Assembly (NCBI GenBank): GCA_945915475.1
Contig: CAMEFI010000021.1
Coordinates: 1 to 54,430, forward strand
DNA from: an uncultured Clostridium sp.
GTDB lineage: Bacteria; Bacillota; Clostridia; Lachnospirales; Lachnospiraceae
Reading direction: 5' to 3'
Length of the DNA: 54,430 bases
The notes under the pieces were generated by a model, which saw nothing but the letters and a program-made list of their open reading frames with translations, had not been told where the DNA came from and ran no database searches. Of this stretch, positions 45,564 to 54,376 are shown one piece after another; positions within the stretch are counted from its first letter, which is position 1, and each line of letters opens with the position of its first letter. The translations under genes and the position numbers were made by a program.

Positions 45564-45825
45564 GTTTATGAAATTTGTTGCTGTCGTTTTCAACAACAAT
45601 GACGATTATATATGAATCCAATACAAAATGCAAGTACTTTTTTCAAATTTTTTTCACAAAATAATCAGATTATTGACAAATCCTTGAAAACACAAGGTTT
45701 TTCAGGTAAATTTTTTTATTTTTCACTACGATTCCACAGTTTGCTAATAAGATTTTGCAATCTTAAGAAATATTTTGTGGAATTTTATGTTAACATATCT
45801 TATAATGATGTCTAGTATTATCGCC

Positions 45826-45844
45826 AGGCATTTGCGAAACGCCT
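45826..45844. repeat. Solo terminal fragment of the MITE-like family
   Basis: AGGCATTTGCGAAACGCCT differs by one base from the palindromic end AGGCGTTTGCGAAACGCCT of copies 2 and 4. It lies 13 bp before copy 3 and is probably the remnant of an older insertion. Otherwise 45564-45857 is AT-rich with no gene I can support. Confidence 0.6.
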
Positions 45845-45857
45845 AAAATATTATCTT

Positions 45858-46433
45858 TAGGTAATTGCGAAACTCCTTATCGCAGTGTATATGTTTTTAA
45901 AACACATTGAATTTCTTAAAATGCTACAGGACGATGTTTCTATATTTTTTCTGCGCTGTTTTCGCCCTCTAAGAAATTCTACTGCTTTGCGGCTGGCGGC
46001 TTTGATTACGCATGCCTCCTATAAACTCAAGCGCGGCAAGAAAGGTTGTCTTGTATGACGGCAGGCACTTTGAGTACGCCGGTCCTTAGAATGTGCGTTC
46101 ATTATTGACAATATACGAAGAATTAGATGCACATTCTTAGTACCGCTGCGTACGAGACGTAGCGAGATGCCTGAGACCTTAGCGAACAGCGTGAGCTTAG
46201 TTCGAAGGTATGCCTGTGGCTCGTGCCTGCGTCAACAAGATACCTTTCTAAACCGCGCTTTCAGACATATATCCGGCATGCGTTTTGCAGCCAGCCGAAC
46301 AAAGCAGTGAATTTCTAAAAGGCCGCGCGTCAAGAAAAAATATTAGAAACACGTTCCATGTAGCATCTCTAAGGAAGAGTAAATGTGTTTTAAAAAGCAT
46401 ACAATCACATACCAGGAGTTTCGCAATTACCTG
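45858..46433 (+). mobile_element. Palindromic MITE-like element, copy 3 (576-bp long form), upstream of the GH25 gene
   Basis: Ends TAGGTAATTGCGAAACTCCT and its near-perfect inverse CGCAATTACCTG, flanked by a perfect 12-bp duplication AAATATTATCTT (45846-45857 and 46434-46445). The arms, over 200 bp each, align as imperfect reverse complements along their length; for example ACTGCTTTG...CGGCTGGC on the left matches GCCAGCCG...CAAAGCAGT on the right. The head repeats the family plan: hairpin A CTTAGAATGTGC (46085-46096) with GCACATTCTTAG (46129-46140), hairpin B GCTGCGT (46145-46151) with ACGTAGC (46157-46163). A third hairpin follows (about 46177-46208). No protein is encoded. Confidence 0.85.
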
Positions 46434-46459
46434 AAATATTATCTTACCCGAAAGGAGAT

Positions 46460-46476
46460 CACTGTATCATACAGTG
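46460..46476 (+). promoter_or_regulatory. 17-bp palindrome between Shine-Dalgarno and start codon of the GH25 gene
   Basis: CACTGTA-TCA-TACAGTG is a perfect hairpin or dyad operator. The GGAG at 46454-46457 is 28 nt from the ATG at 46486, too far for normal initiation. If the hairpin folds, the distance falls to about 11 nt. Confidence 0.6.
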
Positions 46477-46485
46477 TAACAGTAC

Positions 46486-48288
46486 ATGATGAAAAAGAAA
46501 GTATTATCAAAGATGTTGTTGTTATCCTTTACATTTCTGGCTGCAACATTTCCTATGACTGCTCATGCAGCAGCAAATGATGATCCGGGATTGGGACGTT
46601 TGTCCGGAAGTGACATCCCAAAAGAATTTTATGAAGATGCCAACCCTTCTGCCGCATCCGATTCCTCTTCCCTTAACCGTTACGGGAGTTTTCAGACTTA
46701 TAGTCCTTATACAAACGCAACCTATTCCCATCAGGATCAGTTTACAGGAATTCCCATTGTAAACGGAATCGATGTAAGTCAATATCAAAAAGACATTGAC
46801 TGGAATGCCGTAAAAGCGTCCGGCATTGATTTTGCATTTATCCGGGTCGGTGCCCGTGGTTATGGGGGTGGCGGTATGATCGCTGATCCATACTATGATA
46901 AAAACATGCAGGGTGCCATTGCAGCAGGTGTCAACGTTGGAATCTATATTTTTTCCCAGGCTATCACTACATCGGAGGCAGAAGAAGAAGCCCAGTATAT
47001 CTTAGACCGGATTGGAAACTATACCGTAAGTCTGCCCCTGGTACTGGATTACGAATTCTATAGCAATGGACGCTTAGAAAACGCAAAATTATCCAAAGAT
47101 GATGGTACTAACATCTGTCTTGCATTTTGTAATAAAATTGCTGCAGCAGGATATAAGCCAATGGTATATGCCAATCCGGATATGCTCAACAACCATTTAA
47201 ATGCTGCTACCATCAGCAACAGTTATCCGATCTGGTTAGCCAACTACACGACAAATACAACTTATAACGGAACCTTTACATTCTGGCAATATTCCAGCAA
47301 GGGTACGGTTCCCGGCATCAGTGGCAATGTTGATATGAATTTCTATTACAATACCTCCGGAGACAATCTGGCAGCGGCAACCATCACACCGATTCCGGAC
47401 CAGCTGTACACCGGCAATCCCATCACACCACCATTGACCGTTGTGTTGAATGGACGAACACTTGTTGCGAACCAGGATTATACGGTAGAATATTCTTATA
47501 ACACAGATATCGGAACAGCCAAAGCAACCATTACCGGTTTGAATGGTATTATTGGAACCAGAAGTATTACTTTTAACATTACACCGGGTGCAATGTCTTC
47601 TTTGCGTATAAAGCAACGTTCTAAGACTTTTATCACTCTTAGCTGGGACAAACATGACATGGCTTCCGGATACGAACTGTATCGGGCAACCTCTGCAAAC
47701 GGATCCTACAAGAAGATTGCTACCATTTCCAATCCATCAACAACAAGTTATAAAAACAGCGGTCTTTCCTCATCCGAATGCTACTATTATAAAATCAGAA
47801 TGTTTATTAAAAACAGTGGTGGCGGCAATAATTATAGCGACTATTCTCCTGTAGTCTCCAGCTACACCAAGAGCAATCCGGTGAAAATGGCTCTTGCCAA
47901 GTCCGGTGCTATCGTATACACCGACATCAACGTGGCAAGCAGCGTCGTAAGCACACCTTCAAAAGATGATGCCATGAAGGTAATCTATGGCACCTATGAT
48001 GACGCCGGCAATCGCTGGTACCGGGTTACCTATGGCAGCTATACCGGATTTGTTCCGGGCTACAAGGTAAAAGTCGGAAAAAGAGGTACCGTCACAACAA
48101 GCAATGTAAATGTACGTAAATCCCGTTCTATCCTGTCTAAACGCCTTACCCGCATCGGAAAAGGAAAGATCGTAACGGTATTGAATACTAAGAAAAAAGG
48201 CGGCATCACATGGTACTATGTATGTTTCAAAAAAGGAAGCAAAACCTATAAGGGATATATGTCGTCTGCCTATGTGAAAATCAAATAA
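46486..48288 (+). CDS. Secreted GH25 lysozyme with Ig-like, fibronectin-III-like and two SH3 domains
   Basis: 600 residues. The signal peptide ends near TAHAAA. The GH25 catalytic domain (about 90-290) has GIDVSQYQKDIDW (Asp96) and the catalytic LVLDYEF (Asp188, Glu190). An Ig-like module (about 300-370, YTGNPITPPLTV), a fibronectin-III-like module (about 375-465, ITLSWDKHDMASGYELYRAT) and two SH3-like wall-binding repeats (about 470-535 and 540-600, the second VTTSNVNVRKSRS) follow. It hydrolyses the MurNAc-GlcNAc bond. Translation probably starts at the first of two adjacent ATG codons. The original upstream region has been displaced by a 576-bp MITE-like insertion. Confidence 0.93.
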   Translation: MMKKKVLSKMLLLSFTFLAATFPMTAHAAANDDPGLGRLSGSDIPKEFYEDANPSAASDSSSLNRYGSFQTYSPYTNATYSHQDQFTGIPIVNGIDVSQYQKDIDWNAVKASGIDFAFIRVGARGYGGGGMIADPYYDKNMQGAIAAGVNVGIYIFSQAITTSEAEEEAQYILDRIGNYTVSLPLVLDYEFYSNGRLENAKLSKDDGTNICLAFCNKIAAAGYKPMVYANPDMLNNHLNAATISNSYPIWLANYTTNTTYNGTFTFWQYSSKGTVPGISGNVDMNFYYNTSGDNLAAATITPIPDQLYTGNPITPPLTVVLNGRTLVANQDYTVEYSYNTDIGTAKATITGLNGIIGTRSITFNITPGAMSSLRIKQRSKTFITLSWDKHDMASGYELYRATSANGSYKKIATISNPSTTSYKNSGLSSSECYYYKIRMFIKNSGGGNNYSDYSPVVSSYTKSNPVKMALAKSGAIVYTDINVASSVVSTPSKDDAMKVIYGTYDDAGNRWYRVTYGSYTGFVPGYKVKVGKRGTVTTSNVNVRKSRSILSKRLTRIGKGKIVTVLNTKKKGGITWYYVCFKKGSKTYKGYMSSAYVKIK

Positions 48289-48311
48289 ATAATTATCGAG
48301 GGGGTAATTCT

Positions 48312-49397
48312 ATGGAACCATTTGAGCGCAGGGAACTGAAAGCCCGGGCAAAAGCAACATTGAAAAACTATTTCTGGATGGCATGCCTTGTCTGTCTCAT
48401 CGGAAACCTGTTAGGAGGCGGATGGAATGGTCTGAAACAGAGCAAGGCACCTGTGAATCTTACACAGGTATTCTCCACATCCAATTTTACCAGCGATCTG
48501 GAAGACTCAATCCGGTCAGCACTTAAGACCGATACTGATTACACGGATGACACAGACCTTTCTATTCACCTTGAGGATTATGAAGCAACCGATACTGAAG
48601 ATCTCACAATGGAATATTTCCTGGAGGAGTTTGCAAAGGGAATACGGGAATCCGAGAAAGGTCAGAATTTCTATTATGATTATGACTACACCTTGTCAGA
48701 AGGAGACAACCTCCGGAAATTCATGCAGGCACTTCTGAACTACTACGGAATTACCGCGGAGGACATTGTAGGGTTCATCCTCGTTATGATTGGCATCATT
48801 CTCATCCTTTTTGTTGTGGTCTGGATGATTTCCACCATATTCCGATTCCTCATCGGCTCCTTCTTAGGTGCTCCTGTCGGTGTGGGGATGCGGAAATATT
48901 TCTTGTTAAGCCGTACGGAAAAAGGCACCATCGATGATGTATTTTCCGCTTTCTCCGGTGGCCATTACTTAAATGTTGTCAAGACCATGTTCAGCACCAA
49001 CATTCGTATCTTCGGATGGAGCCTGCTTTTCTACTTTCCGGGGCTTGTAAAATACTACCAATACTATTTTGTACCGTATATCATGGCGGAGCATCCGGAA
49101 ATGAGTCCAAAAGAAGCCCGGGATCTGAGCCGTGAAATGACCGATGGCTGCAAATGGAACATATTCCTGTTAGAACTTTCGTTCCTTGGATGGGTATGTC
49201 TGTTCGTTCTAGAAGAGATTGTCCTTGCCATCTTCTCTTTCGGACTGCTTGCCATTCCTGGTCTCCTGCTCATTTACCCGCTTGTTGCCTATGAAAATGC
49301 AACTTATGTGGAACTGTATGCTGACCGTTTTCAGCGTGTACGCAAACCGGCTTACACCAATATTCCGGATGATTCTGTTTTTTCACAAATCATGTAA
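48312..49397 (+). CDS. DUF975 family membrane protein
   Basis: 361 residues. The N-terminal cytoplasmic RRELKARAKATLKNYFW motif typical of DUF975 leads into a first helix. An acidic extracellular stretch (about 55-135) follows, then a cluster of hydrophobic helices (about 150-185, 235-260, 285-330). Function unknown; these proteins are frequent in clostridia. It starts 23 bp after the GH25 gene with GAGGGGG as ribosome binding site, so the two are likely one operon, perhaps linked to the cell envelope. Confidence 0.85.
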   Translation: MEPFERRELKARAKATLKNYFWMACLVCLIGNLLGGGWNGLKQSKAPVNLTQVFSTSNFTSDLEDSIRSALKTDTDYTDDTDLSIHLEDYEATDTEDLTMEYFLEEFAKGIRESEKGQNFYYDYDYTLSEGDNLRKFMQALLNYYGITAEDIVGFILVMIGIILILFVVVWMISTIFRFLIGSFLGAPVGVGMRKYFLLSRTEKGTIDDVFSAFSGGHYLNVVKTMFSTNIRIFGWSLLFYFPGLVKYYQYYFVPYIMAEHPEMSPKEARDLSREMTDGCKWNIFLLELSFLGWVCLFVLEEIVLAIFSFGLLAIPGLLLIYPLVAYENATYVELYADRFQRVRKPAYTNIPDDSVFSQIM

Positions 49398-49404
49398 TCT
49401 GTTA

Positions 49405-49433
49405 ATGACAAATCTTATCGTTTCCGTTATAAT
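49405..49433 (+). promoter_or_regulatory. Promoter of iorAB
   Basis: -35 ATGACA (49405-49410), 17-bp spacer, -10 TATAAT (49428-49433). Predicted start near 49440. Confidence 0.7.
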
Positions 49434-49456
49434 AGATTGTATGTGTAATCAGAATG

Positions 49457-49494
49457 CACTGCAGGTTCTTCTCCGAAGATCCTGCGGTGTTTTT
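49457..49494 (+). terminator. Terminator or attenuator in the iorAB leader
   Basis: The strong stem CAC-T-GCAGG-TTCTTC / GAAGAT-CCTGC-G-GTG (49457-49489) is followed by a run of five T residues. It ends the DUF975 transcript but also lies inside the leader from the iorAB promoter, so iorAB mRNA must read through it. Confidence 0.75.
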
Positions 49495-49526
49495 CAACAT
49501 TTCAAGTTACAAAAAGGAGGACTCTC

Positions 49527-51299
49527 ATGGCAGAGAAGAAAGTTATGCTCGGTAACGAGGCAATTGCCCGTGGTGCATACGAAGCAGGTGTCAAGGTATC
49601 ATCTGCTTATCCAGGAACCCCAAGTACCGAGATCAGCGAGAATTTAGTAAAATACCCTGAAATATATTGCGAATGGGCACCAAATGAAAAAGTCGCAATG
49701 GAAGTTGCAATCGGTGCTTCCATAAGCGGTGTCCGTGCAATGGCTTCTATGAAACATGTTGGATTTAACGTAGCAGCAGATCCGATGTATACTGCTGCTT
49801 ATATCGGTGCAAATGGCGGTCTTGTGGCAGTGGTTGCAGATGACCCGGGAATGTACAGTTCCCAAAACGAACAGGACACCCGTCAGATCTGCCGTGCGGC
49901 ACAAGTTCCTGTATTAGAGCCATCCGACTCACAGGAAGCCAAAGACTTTATGAAACTCGCATTTGATTTAAGTGAGCAATTCGATACACCTGTGGTACTT
50001 CGTACAACAACAAGACTTGCCCACTCCCAGGGTATCGTTGCCCTGGAAGATTGCGTTGTCCCGGAGGACAAACCATATGAGAGAAATATCGCAAAAAATG
50101 TTATGATGCCTGGAAATGCCATCAAACGCCACATATTTGTAGAACAGCGTTTGAAAGATATGTCAGAGGCTGCCAATACATTAACCGTAGCCAAAGATGG
50201 ATTTTCCAAAGATATTCCTCTTAACCGTGTGGAGATGAACGACACAAAGATTGGATTCATCACAAGTGGAATTCCTTATACATATGTCAAGGAGGCATGT
50301 CCGAATGCTTCCGTATTGAAACTTGGTATGGTACACCCACTTCCTAAGAAGCTGATTGAGGACTTTGCTTCCAAAGTAGATACACTATACATTTTTGAAG
50401 AATTAGAGCCTGTCATTGAAGAGCAGGTTCGTGCATGGGGAATCGATTGCATCGGGAAAGAAGCATTTACCGTACAGGGAGAATACAGTGCTAACATGCT
50501 CCGTAAAGTTGTACTGAAAGAGAATCTTTCCATCAACACACCTGCCGAAGTTCCTGCAAGACCACCGCTTCTCTGTCCGGGATGCCCACACAGAAGTGTC
50601 TACACCGTACTGAAGAAGTTAAAGATTCATGCAGCAGGAGATATCGGATGTTATACATTAGGTGCCGTTCCTCCCCTTGGTGTGGTGGATACTACCATTT
50701 GCATGGGAGCCTCCATTTCTTCTTTACATGGCATGGAAATGGCAAAGGGCAAAGACTACATCAAGAACTGGGTTGCTGTAATTGGTGATTCCACTTTCAT
50801 GCATACCGGTGTGAATTCTCTTATGAACATGGTATATAATCAGGGTACCGGAACCGTTATCATTTTGGATAACTCTACCACCGGAATGACCGGTCATCAG
50901 GATCATGCTGCAACCGGTAAGACCTTACAGGGAAAAGTAGTTCCGGCTATCAACATTTATCATCTTTGCAAATCCATGGGGATTGAACATGTAGTGGAAG
51001 TCAATGCCTTTGATATCAAAGAGCTGGAAAAAGTAGTGAAAGAAGAAGTGGCAAGAGATGCGGTTTCCGTTATCATCACCAAGTCTCCTTGTGCATTATT
51101 AAAGGAAGTTCACTTCCCAAATAAATGTGTTCCTGTTCCAGAGAAATGTAAGAAGTGCGGCATGTGCCTGCAACCCGGCTGCCCTGCACTTACAAGGAAC
51201 GCAGACGGAACCATTTCCATTGATGCAACCATGTGTAACGGTTGTGGATTATGTAAGAATCTGTGTCCGTTTGATGCAATTGAGGAGGTGGAGAAATAA
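49527..51299 (+). CDS. iorA: Indolepyruvate:ferredoxin oxidoreductase, alpha subunit
   Basis: 590 residues. N-terminal pyruvate:ferredoxin oxidoreductase-type domain I (GAYEAGVKVSSAYPGTPSTE), a TPP-binding domain (CPGCPHRS, GDIGCYTLG, VIGDSTFMHTGVNSL), and two C-terminal 4Fe-4S motifs (CKKCGMCLQPGCP and CNGCGLCKNLCP). It oxidatively decarboxylates aryl pyruvates from aromatic amino acid transamination to aryl-acetyl-CoA, reducing ferredoxin. Start ATG after AAAAAGGAGG. Its stop overlaps the iorB start. Confidence 0.96.
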   Translation: MAEKKVMLGNEAIARGAYEAGVKVSSAYPGTPSTEISENLVKYPEIYCEWAPNEKVAMEVAIGASISGVRAMASMKHVGFNVAADPMYTAAYIGANGGLVAVVADDPGMYSSQNEQDTRQICRAAQVPVLEPSDSQEAKDFMKLAFDLSEQFDTPVVLRTTTRLAHSQGIVALEDCVVPEDKPYERNIAKNVMMPGNAIKRHIFVEQRLKDMSEAANTLTVAKDGFSKDIPLNRVEMNDTKIGFITSGIPYTYVKEACPNASVLKLGMVHPLPKKLIEDFASKVDTLYIFEELEPVIEEQVRAWGIDCIGKEAFTVQGEYSANMLRKVVLKENLSINTPAEVPARPPLLCPGCPHRSVYTVLKKLKIHAAGDIGCYTLGAVPPLGVVDTTICMGASISSLHGMEMAKGKDYIKNWVAVIGDSTFMHTGVNSLMNMVYNQGTGTVIILDNSTTGMTGHQDHAATGKTLQGKVVPAINIYHLCKSMGIEHVVEVNAFDIKELEKVVKEEVARDAVSVIITKSPCALLKEVHFPNKCVPVPEKCKKCGMCLQPGCPALTRNADGTISIDATMCNGCGLCKNLCPFDAIEEVEK

Positions 51300-51871
51300 T
51301 GGCTGAGACAAAGAATATTATGATTGTCGGCGTTGGTGGTCAGGGTACGCTTCTTACAAGCCGTATCCTTGGTGGAATCATTTTAACTGCCGGATATGAT
51401 GTGAAATTATCGGAGGTTCATGGAATGGCACAACGAGGCGGTTCCGTAGTCACATTCGTGCGTTATGGCGAAAGAGTTGCAGAGCCTATCGTGGAAGAAG
51501 GACAGGCAGATGTCCTGATCGCATTTGAGCGTTTAGAGGCACTTCGCTATGCACATTTCCTAAAACCGGGAGGTGCATTAGTAATCAACGACCAGCGGAT
51601 TGATCCCATTACCGTTGTTACAGGTGCTGCACAGTACCCGGAGAATATCATTGAGAACCTCTCTAAGACATATAAAGTATACTCTGTAGATGCTGCTGCG
51701 GAAGCTCTCAAATTAGGCAATTCAAGAGTCTTTAACAACATTGTATTAGGCGTTGCTGCACAACATATGGATTTTTCAAAAGAGGACTGGCTGCAGGTTA
51801 TCGCTAACACAGTTCCTCCTAAGACAGTGGAGATTAACCAGAAGGCTTTCCTTGTAGGATATGAAATGTAG
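51299..51871 (+). CDS. iorB: Indolepyruvate:ferredoxin oxidoreductase, beta subunit
   Basis: 190 residues. PFOR gamma-type domain with IMIVGVGGQGTLLTSRIL at the N-terminus and EVHGMAQRGGSVVTFVR, both typical of IorB. It forms the heterodimer with IorA. The ATG overlaps the iorA stop (TAATG), giving coupled translation and equal subunit amounts. Confidence 0.96.
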   Translation: MAETKNIMIVGVGGQGTLLTSRILGGIILTAGYDVKLSEVHGMAQRGGSVVTFVRYGERVAEPIVEEGQADVLIAFERLEALRYAHFLKPGGALVINDQRIDPITVVTGAAQYPENIIENLSKTYKVYSVDAAAEALKLGNSRVFNNIVLGVAAQHMDFSKEDWLQVIANTVPPKTVEINQKAFLVGYEM

Positions 51872-51941
51872 ATTCCTATTGGAATTTCATATGTTTCTAT
51901 GTTACAATGGGCTATATTGGTATTGATCGGAGGTGTTACAG

Positions 51942-52283
51942 ATGGCACGTGATTATATAGAGATTGAAGATGTCCCAAAAGGGTACGAAGGTCGTGTTAA
52001 GCAGAACTTAAGCTTTAAGACCGGTAAGTTTGTATGGCGGTGCCGTTTTACAACAGCATTAGACCCGGCTACTATCACATCTGATAATCTATATGTGGAG
52101 AGTGAAACCGGCATGCGGATGGCAACCAAATTCAACTATAACGATGCGGATATGGAGATTGAGGTAGAGCCATTAGAAGCCTATGCCAAAGATACTGATT
52201 ATTATCTGAATATAACGACCCGGGTTAAGTCCCGCGGGGGGCAACATTTGAAAGAACCGGTTCAGATTAAGTTCCGGTTGTGA
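51942..52283 (+). CDS. Single-domain Ig-like (SbsA/Big_5-type) protein of unknown function
   Basis: 113 residues from the ATG at 51942, which has GGAGG 8 nt upstream. The whole protein resembles one SbsA-type Ig-like domain: LDPATITSDNLYVESETG, then MEIEVEPLEAYAKDTDYYLN and a final LKEPVQIKFRL. Such domains normally occur as repeats in large secreted proteins; here there is no signal peptide, membrane helix or partner domain. It lies 70 bp after iorB and is followed by a terminator, so it may be the third gene of that transcript. Confidence 0.65.
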   Translation: MARDYIEIEDVPKGYEGRVKQNLSFKTGKFVWRCRFTTALDPATITSDNLYVESETGMRMATKFNYNDADMEIEVEPLEAYAKDTDYYLNITTRVKSRGGQHLKEPVQIKFRL

Positions 52284-52304
52284 TATACATAGCTAAAAAT
52301 GAAT

Positions 52305-52337
52305 GGGGCTGATGCATTTTGCATCAGCCCCGGTTTT
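52305..52337. terminator. Bidirectional terminator between the Ig-like gene and upp
   Basis: The stem GGGGCTGATGCA / TGCATCAGCCCC (52305-52331, short T loop) is followed by GGTTTTC on the plus strand. On the minus strand it is followed by ATTCATTTTTAG. Confidence 0.88.
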
Positions 52338-52352
52338 CTTGTCCACATCTTC

Positions 52353-52988
52353 CTATTTGGTTCCAAAGATCCGGTCTCCCGCATCTCCAAGCCCTGGCAT
52401 AATATATGCATTCTCATTCAGGCAACGATCCATATGTCCTACATATAAATGCACATCCGGATGGGCTTCCATCAGGCGTTCCACGCCCTCCGGTGCAGCA
52501 ATGATACACATAAATTTGATATTCCTGCCGCCTCTTGCCTTGATAAAATCCACAGCCGCAACAGCGGAACCGCCGGTTGCAAGCATGGGATCCACCACCA
52601 CAATGGTGCGCTGGTCAATTGGATGTGGCAGCTTACAATAATACTCTTCCGGCTCATGGGTTACTTCATTTCTACAAAGTCCAATATGTCCTACCTTCGC
52701 AGATGGCACTAATGTCAGGATACCGTTCACCATACCTAATCCGGCACGAAGGATTGGCACAACTGCTAACTTCTTACCGGCAATCATCGGTGTCATACAG
52801 GTCTCAATGGGTGTCTTTACTTCTACGTCTTCTAACGGCAGATCTCGTAATGCTTCAAATCCCATTAACGTTGCAATCTCTTCTACAAGTTTACGAAATT
52901 CATTGGTTCCTGTCTTCTCATCTCTCAGCATAGAAATCTTATGCTGAATCAAAGGATGATCCAGAATGGTTACATGTTCTCTTTCCAT
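52353..52988 (-). CDS. upp: Uracil phosphoribosyltransferase
   Basis: 211 residues. Converts uracil and PRPP to UMP. Shows [13 protein letters not shown], the PRPP-binding [17 protein letters not shown], and the uracil-binding C-terminal [17 protein letters not shown]. Start ATG with GGAG upstream. It lies 30 bp after uraA, forming a uracil uptake and salvage operon. Confidence 0.97.
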   Translation of the reverse strand: MEREHVTILDHPLIQHKISMLRDEKTGTNEFRKLVEEIATLMGFEALRDLPLEDVEVKTPIETCMTPMIAGKKLAVVPILRAGLGMVNGILTLVPSAKVGHIGLCRNEVTHEPEEYYCKLPHPIDQRTIVVVDPMLATGGSAVAAVDFIKARGGRNIKFMCIIAAPEGVERLMEAHPDVHLYVGHMDRCLNENAYIMPGLGDAGDRIFGTK

Positions 52989-53018
52989 ACTTCACTCCTA
53001 TCCGGGACTATTCCCTTA

Positions 53019-54347
53019 TTACTTCAATGATGTTGGTTCCTTACCCTCAACCACTTCCTCGGTTGAGAAGTCCGGTAAAACCGCATTTAAAATGATTCCA
53101 ACTAAAGCTCCAACAGCCAGACCACTTAAACCAATGGTAACTTCACCAATTGTAATATTGATGGCACCAGCTGCACTATACTTAATACCAATGGAAAGAA
53201 CCAGAATCAACGCAGCGATAATAACATTACGCGACTCCTTGAAATCCACCTGATTCTCTACCACATTCCGGACACCCACTGCTGAGATCATACCATATAG
53301 CACAATGGAAATACCTCCGCAGGTTGCTGCCGGCATCGAACTGATTACCGCTGCAAACTTTGGTGAGAAGGATAATAACACGGCAAAGCAGGCTGCAATC
53401 CGGATAACTCTTGGATCATATACCCGGGAAAGTGTCAACACGCCGGTATTCTCTCCATAGGTTGTATTGGCTGGTGCTCCAAATAAGGATGCCACCATGG
53501 TTGCAAGACCGTCACCCACCAATGTACGGTGAAGTCCCGGATCTTCTAAGAAATTCTGTCCTACTGTAGAAGAAATCGCTGCAATATCTCCAATATGCTC
53601 CATCATCGTTGCAATGGCAATAGGCATAATCGTGATGATTGTTGTAATCATCAAAGACGTATCCGGCGATTGAAAAATGGAAAACACGGTATCCTGCATA
53701 TGGAAAGGCGCACCAAACCACGCCGCTTCCTTCACTGCCGTAAAATCCACATCACCAAATGCAACCGCCACAAGATAAGATCCTACCGCACCTAAGATAA
53801 TCGGGATAACACGGATCATTCCCTTTCCCCAGATATTGCAGATCACTACAATCAGAATTGCCACCAAGGCTACGATCCAGTTGGCAGAACAATTATCTAT
53901 TGCCGACTGGGAAAGCGTCAATCCAATGGAAATGATAATCGGCCCGGTTACCACCGGTGGAAAGAACTTCATAACCTTTTTGATTCCAAAAATCTTGATC
54001 AATGCTGCTAATATAAAATACAACAATGATGCAAATACAACACCGAAACAGGCATATGGCAAAAGTTCCCGTTCACCATTCGGCGCAATGGCACCATATC
54101 CTGCTAAAAAAGCAAAGGAAGAACCCAGAAATGCCGGTACCTTTCCCTTTGTGAGGAAATGAAATAATAACGTTCCAAGACCTGCAAACAAAAGTGTAGC
54201 AGAAATGCTTAACCCTGTAAGCTGCGGTACTAATACAGTAGCACCAAACATTGCGAACATGTGCTGAATTCCAAGAATTAACATCTTTGGTACTCCAAGC
54301 TGTCTCGCATCATAAATCGCTTCTTTGTTGATAGATGATTTGCTCAT
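53019..54347 (-). CDS. uraA: Uracil permease (nucleobase:cation symporter-2 family)
   Basis: 442 residues, about 14 transmembrane helices. Contains GIQHMFAMFGATVLVPQLTGL at the N-terminus, the conserved GLGTLLFHFLTKGKVPAFLGSSFAF, the QNFLEDPGLHRTLVGDG loop and the FGAPANTTYGENTG motif of the family. Imports uracil for Upp. The ATG has GGGAG upstream. A MITE-like element begins 29 bp upstream of the start, so any pyrimidine-responsive leader must lie beyond the window. Confidence 0.96.
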   Translation of the reverse strand: MSKSSINKEAIYDARQLGVPKMLILGIQHMFAMFGATVLVPQLTGLSISATLLFAGLGTLLFHFLTKGKVPAFLGSSFAFLAGYGAIAPNGERELLPYACFGVVFASLLYFILAALIKIFGIKKVMKFFPPVVTGPIIISIGLTLSQSAIDNCSANWIVALVAILIVVICNIWGKGMIRVIPIILGAVGSYLVAVAFGDVDFTAVKEAAWFGAPFHMQDTVFSIFQSPDTSLMITTIITIMPIAIATMMEHIGDIAAISSTVGQNFLEDPGLHRTLVGDGLATMVASLFGAPANTTYGENTGVLTLSRVYDPRVIRIAACFAVLLSFSPKFAAVISSMPAATCGGISIVLYGMISAVGVRNVVENQVDFKESRNVIIAALILVLSIGIKYSAAGAINITIGEVTIGLSGLAVGALVGIILNAVLPDFSTEEVVEGKEPTSLK

Positions 54348-54376
54348 AATATCTCCCTTCTCTTAAAACACTATAT

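Noticed and set aside
45393-45599. 68-codon minus-strand open frame reading through the tRNA-Lys gene
   Set aside because: It is the common spurious translation of a tRNA (GPLAHLVEHLTLNQGVRGSSP); the cloverleaf explains the sequence.
45858-46433. A CRISPR array, an IscB/TnpB guide RNA, or a protein-coding IS in the 576-bp element
   Set aside because: There are no regular direct repeats with spacers and no nuclease or transposase gene nearby. It has true terminal inverted repeats with target duplications, unlike IS200/IS605 elements.
46383-46580. A small gene starting inside the element and overlapping the GH25 start
   Set aside because: The frame crosses the target duplication and the hairpin before the GH25 start, has no ribosome binding site, and most of it is in a different frame inside the lysozyme signal peptide region.
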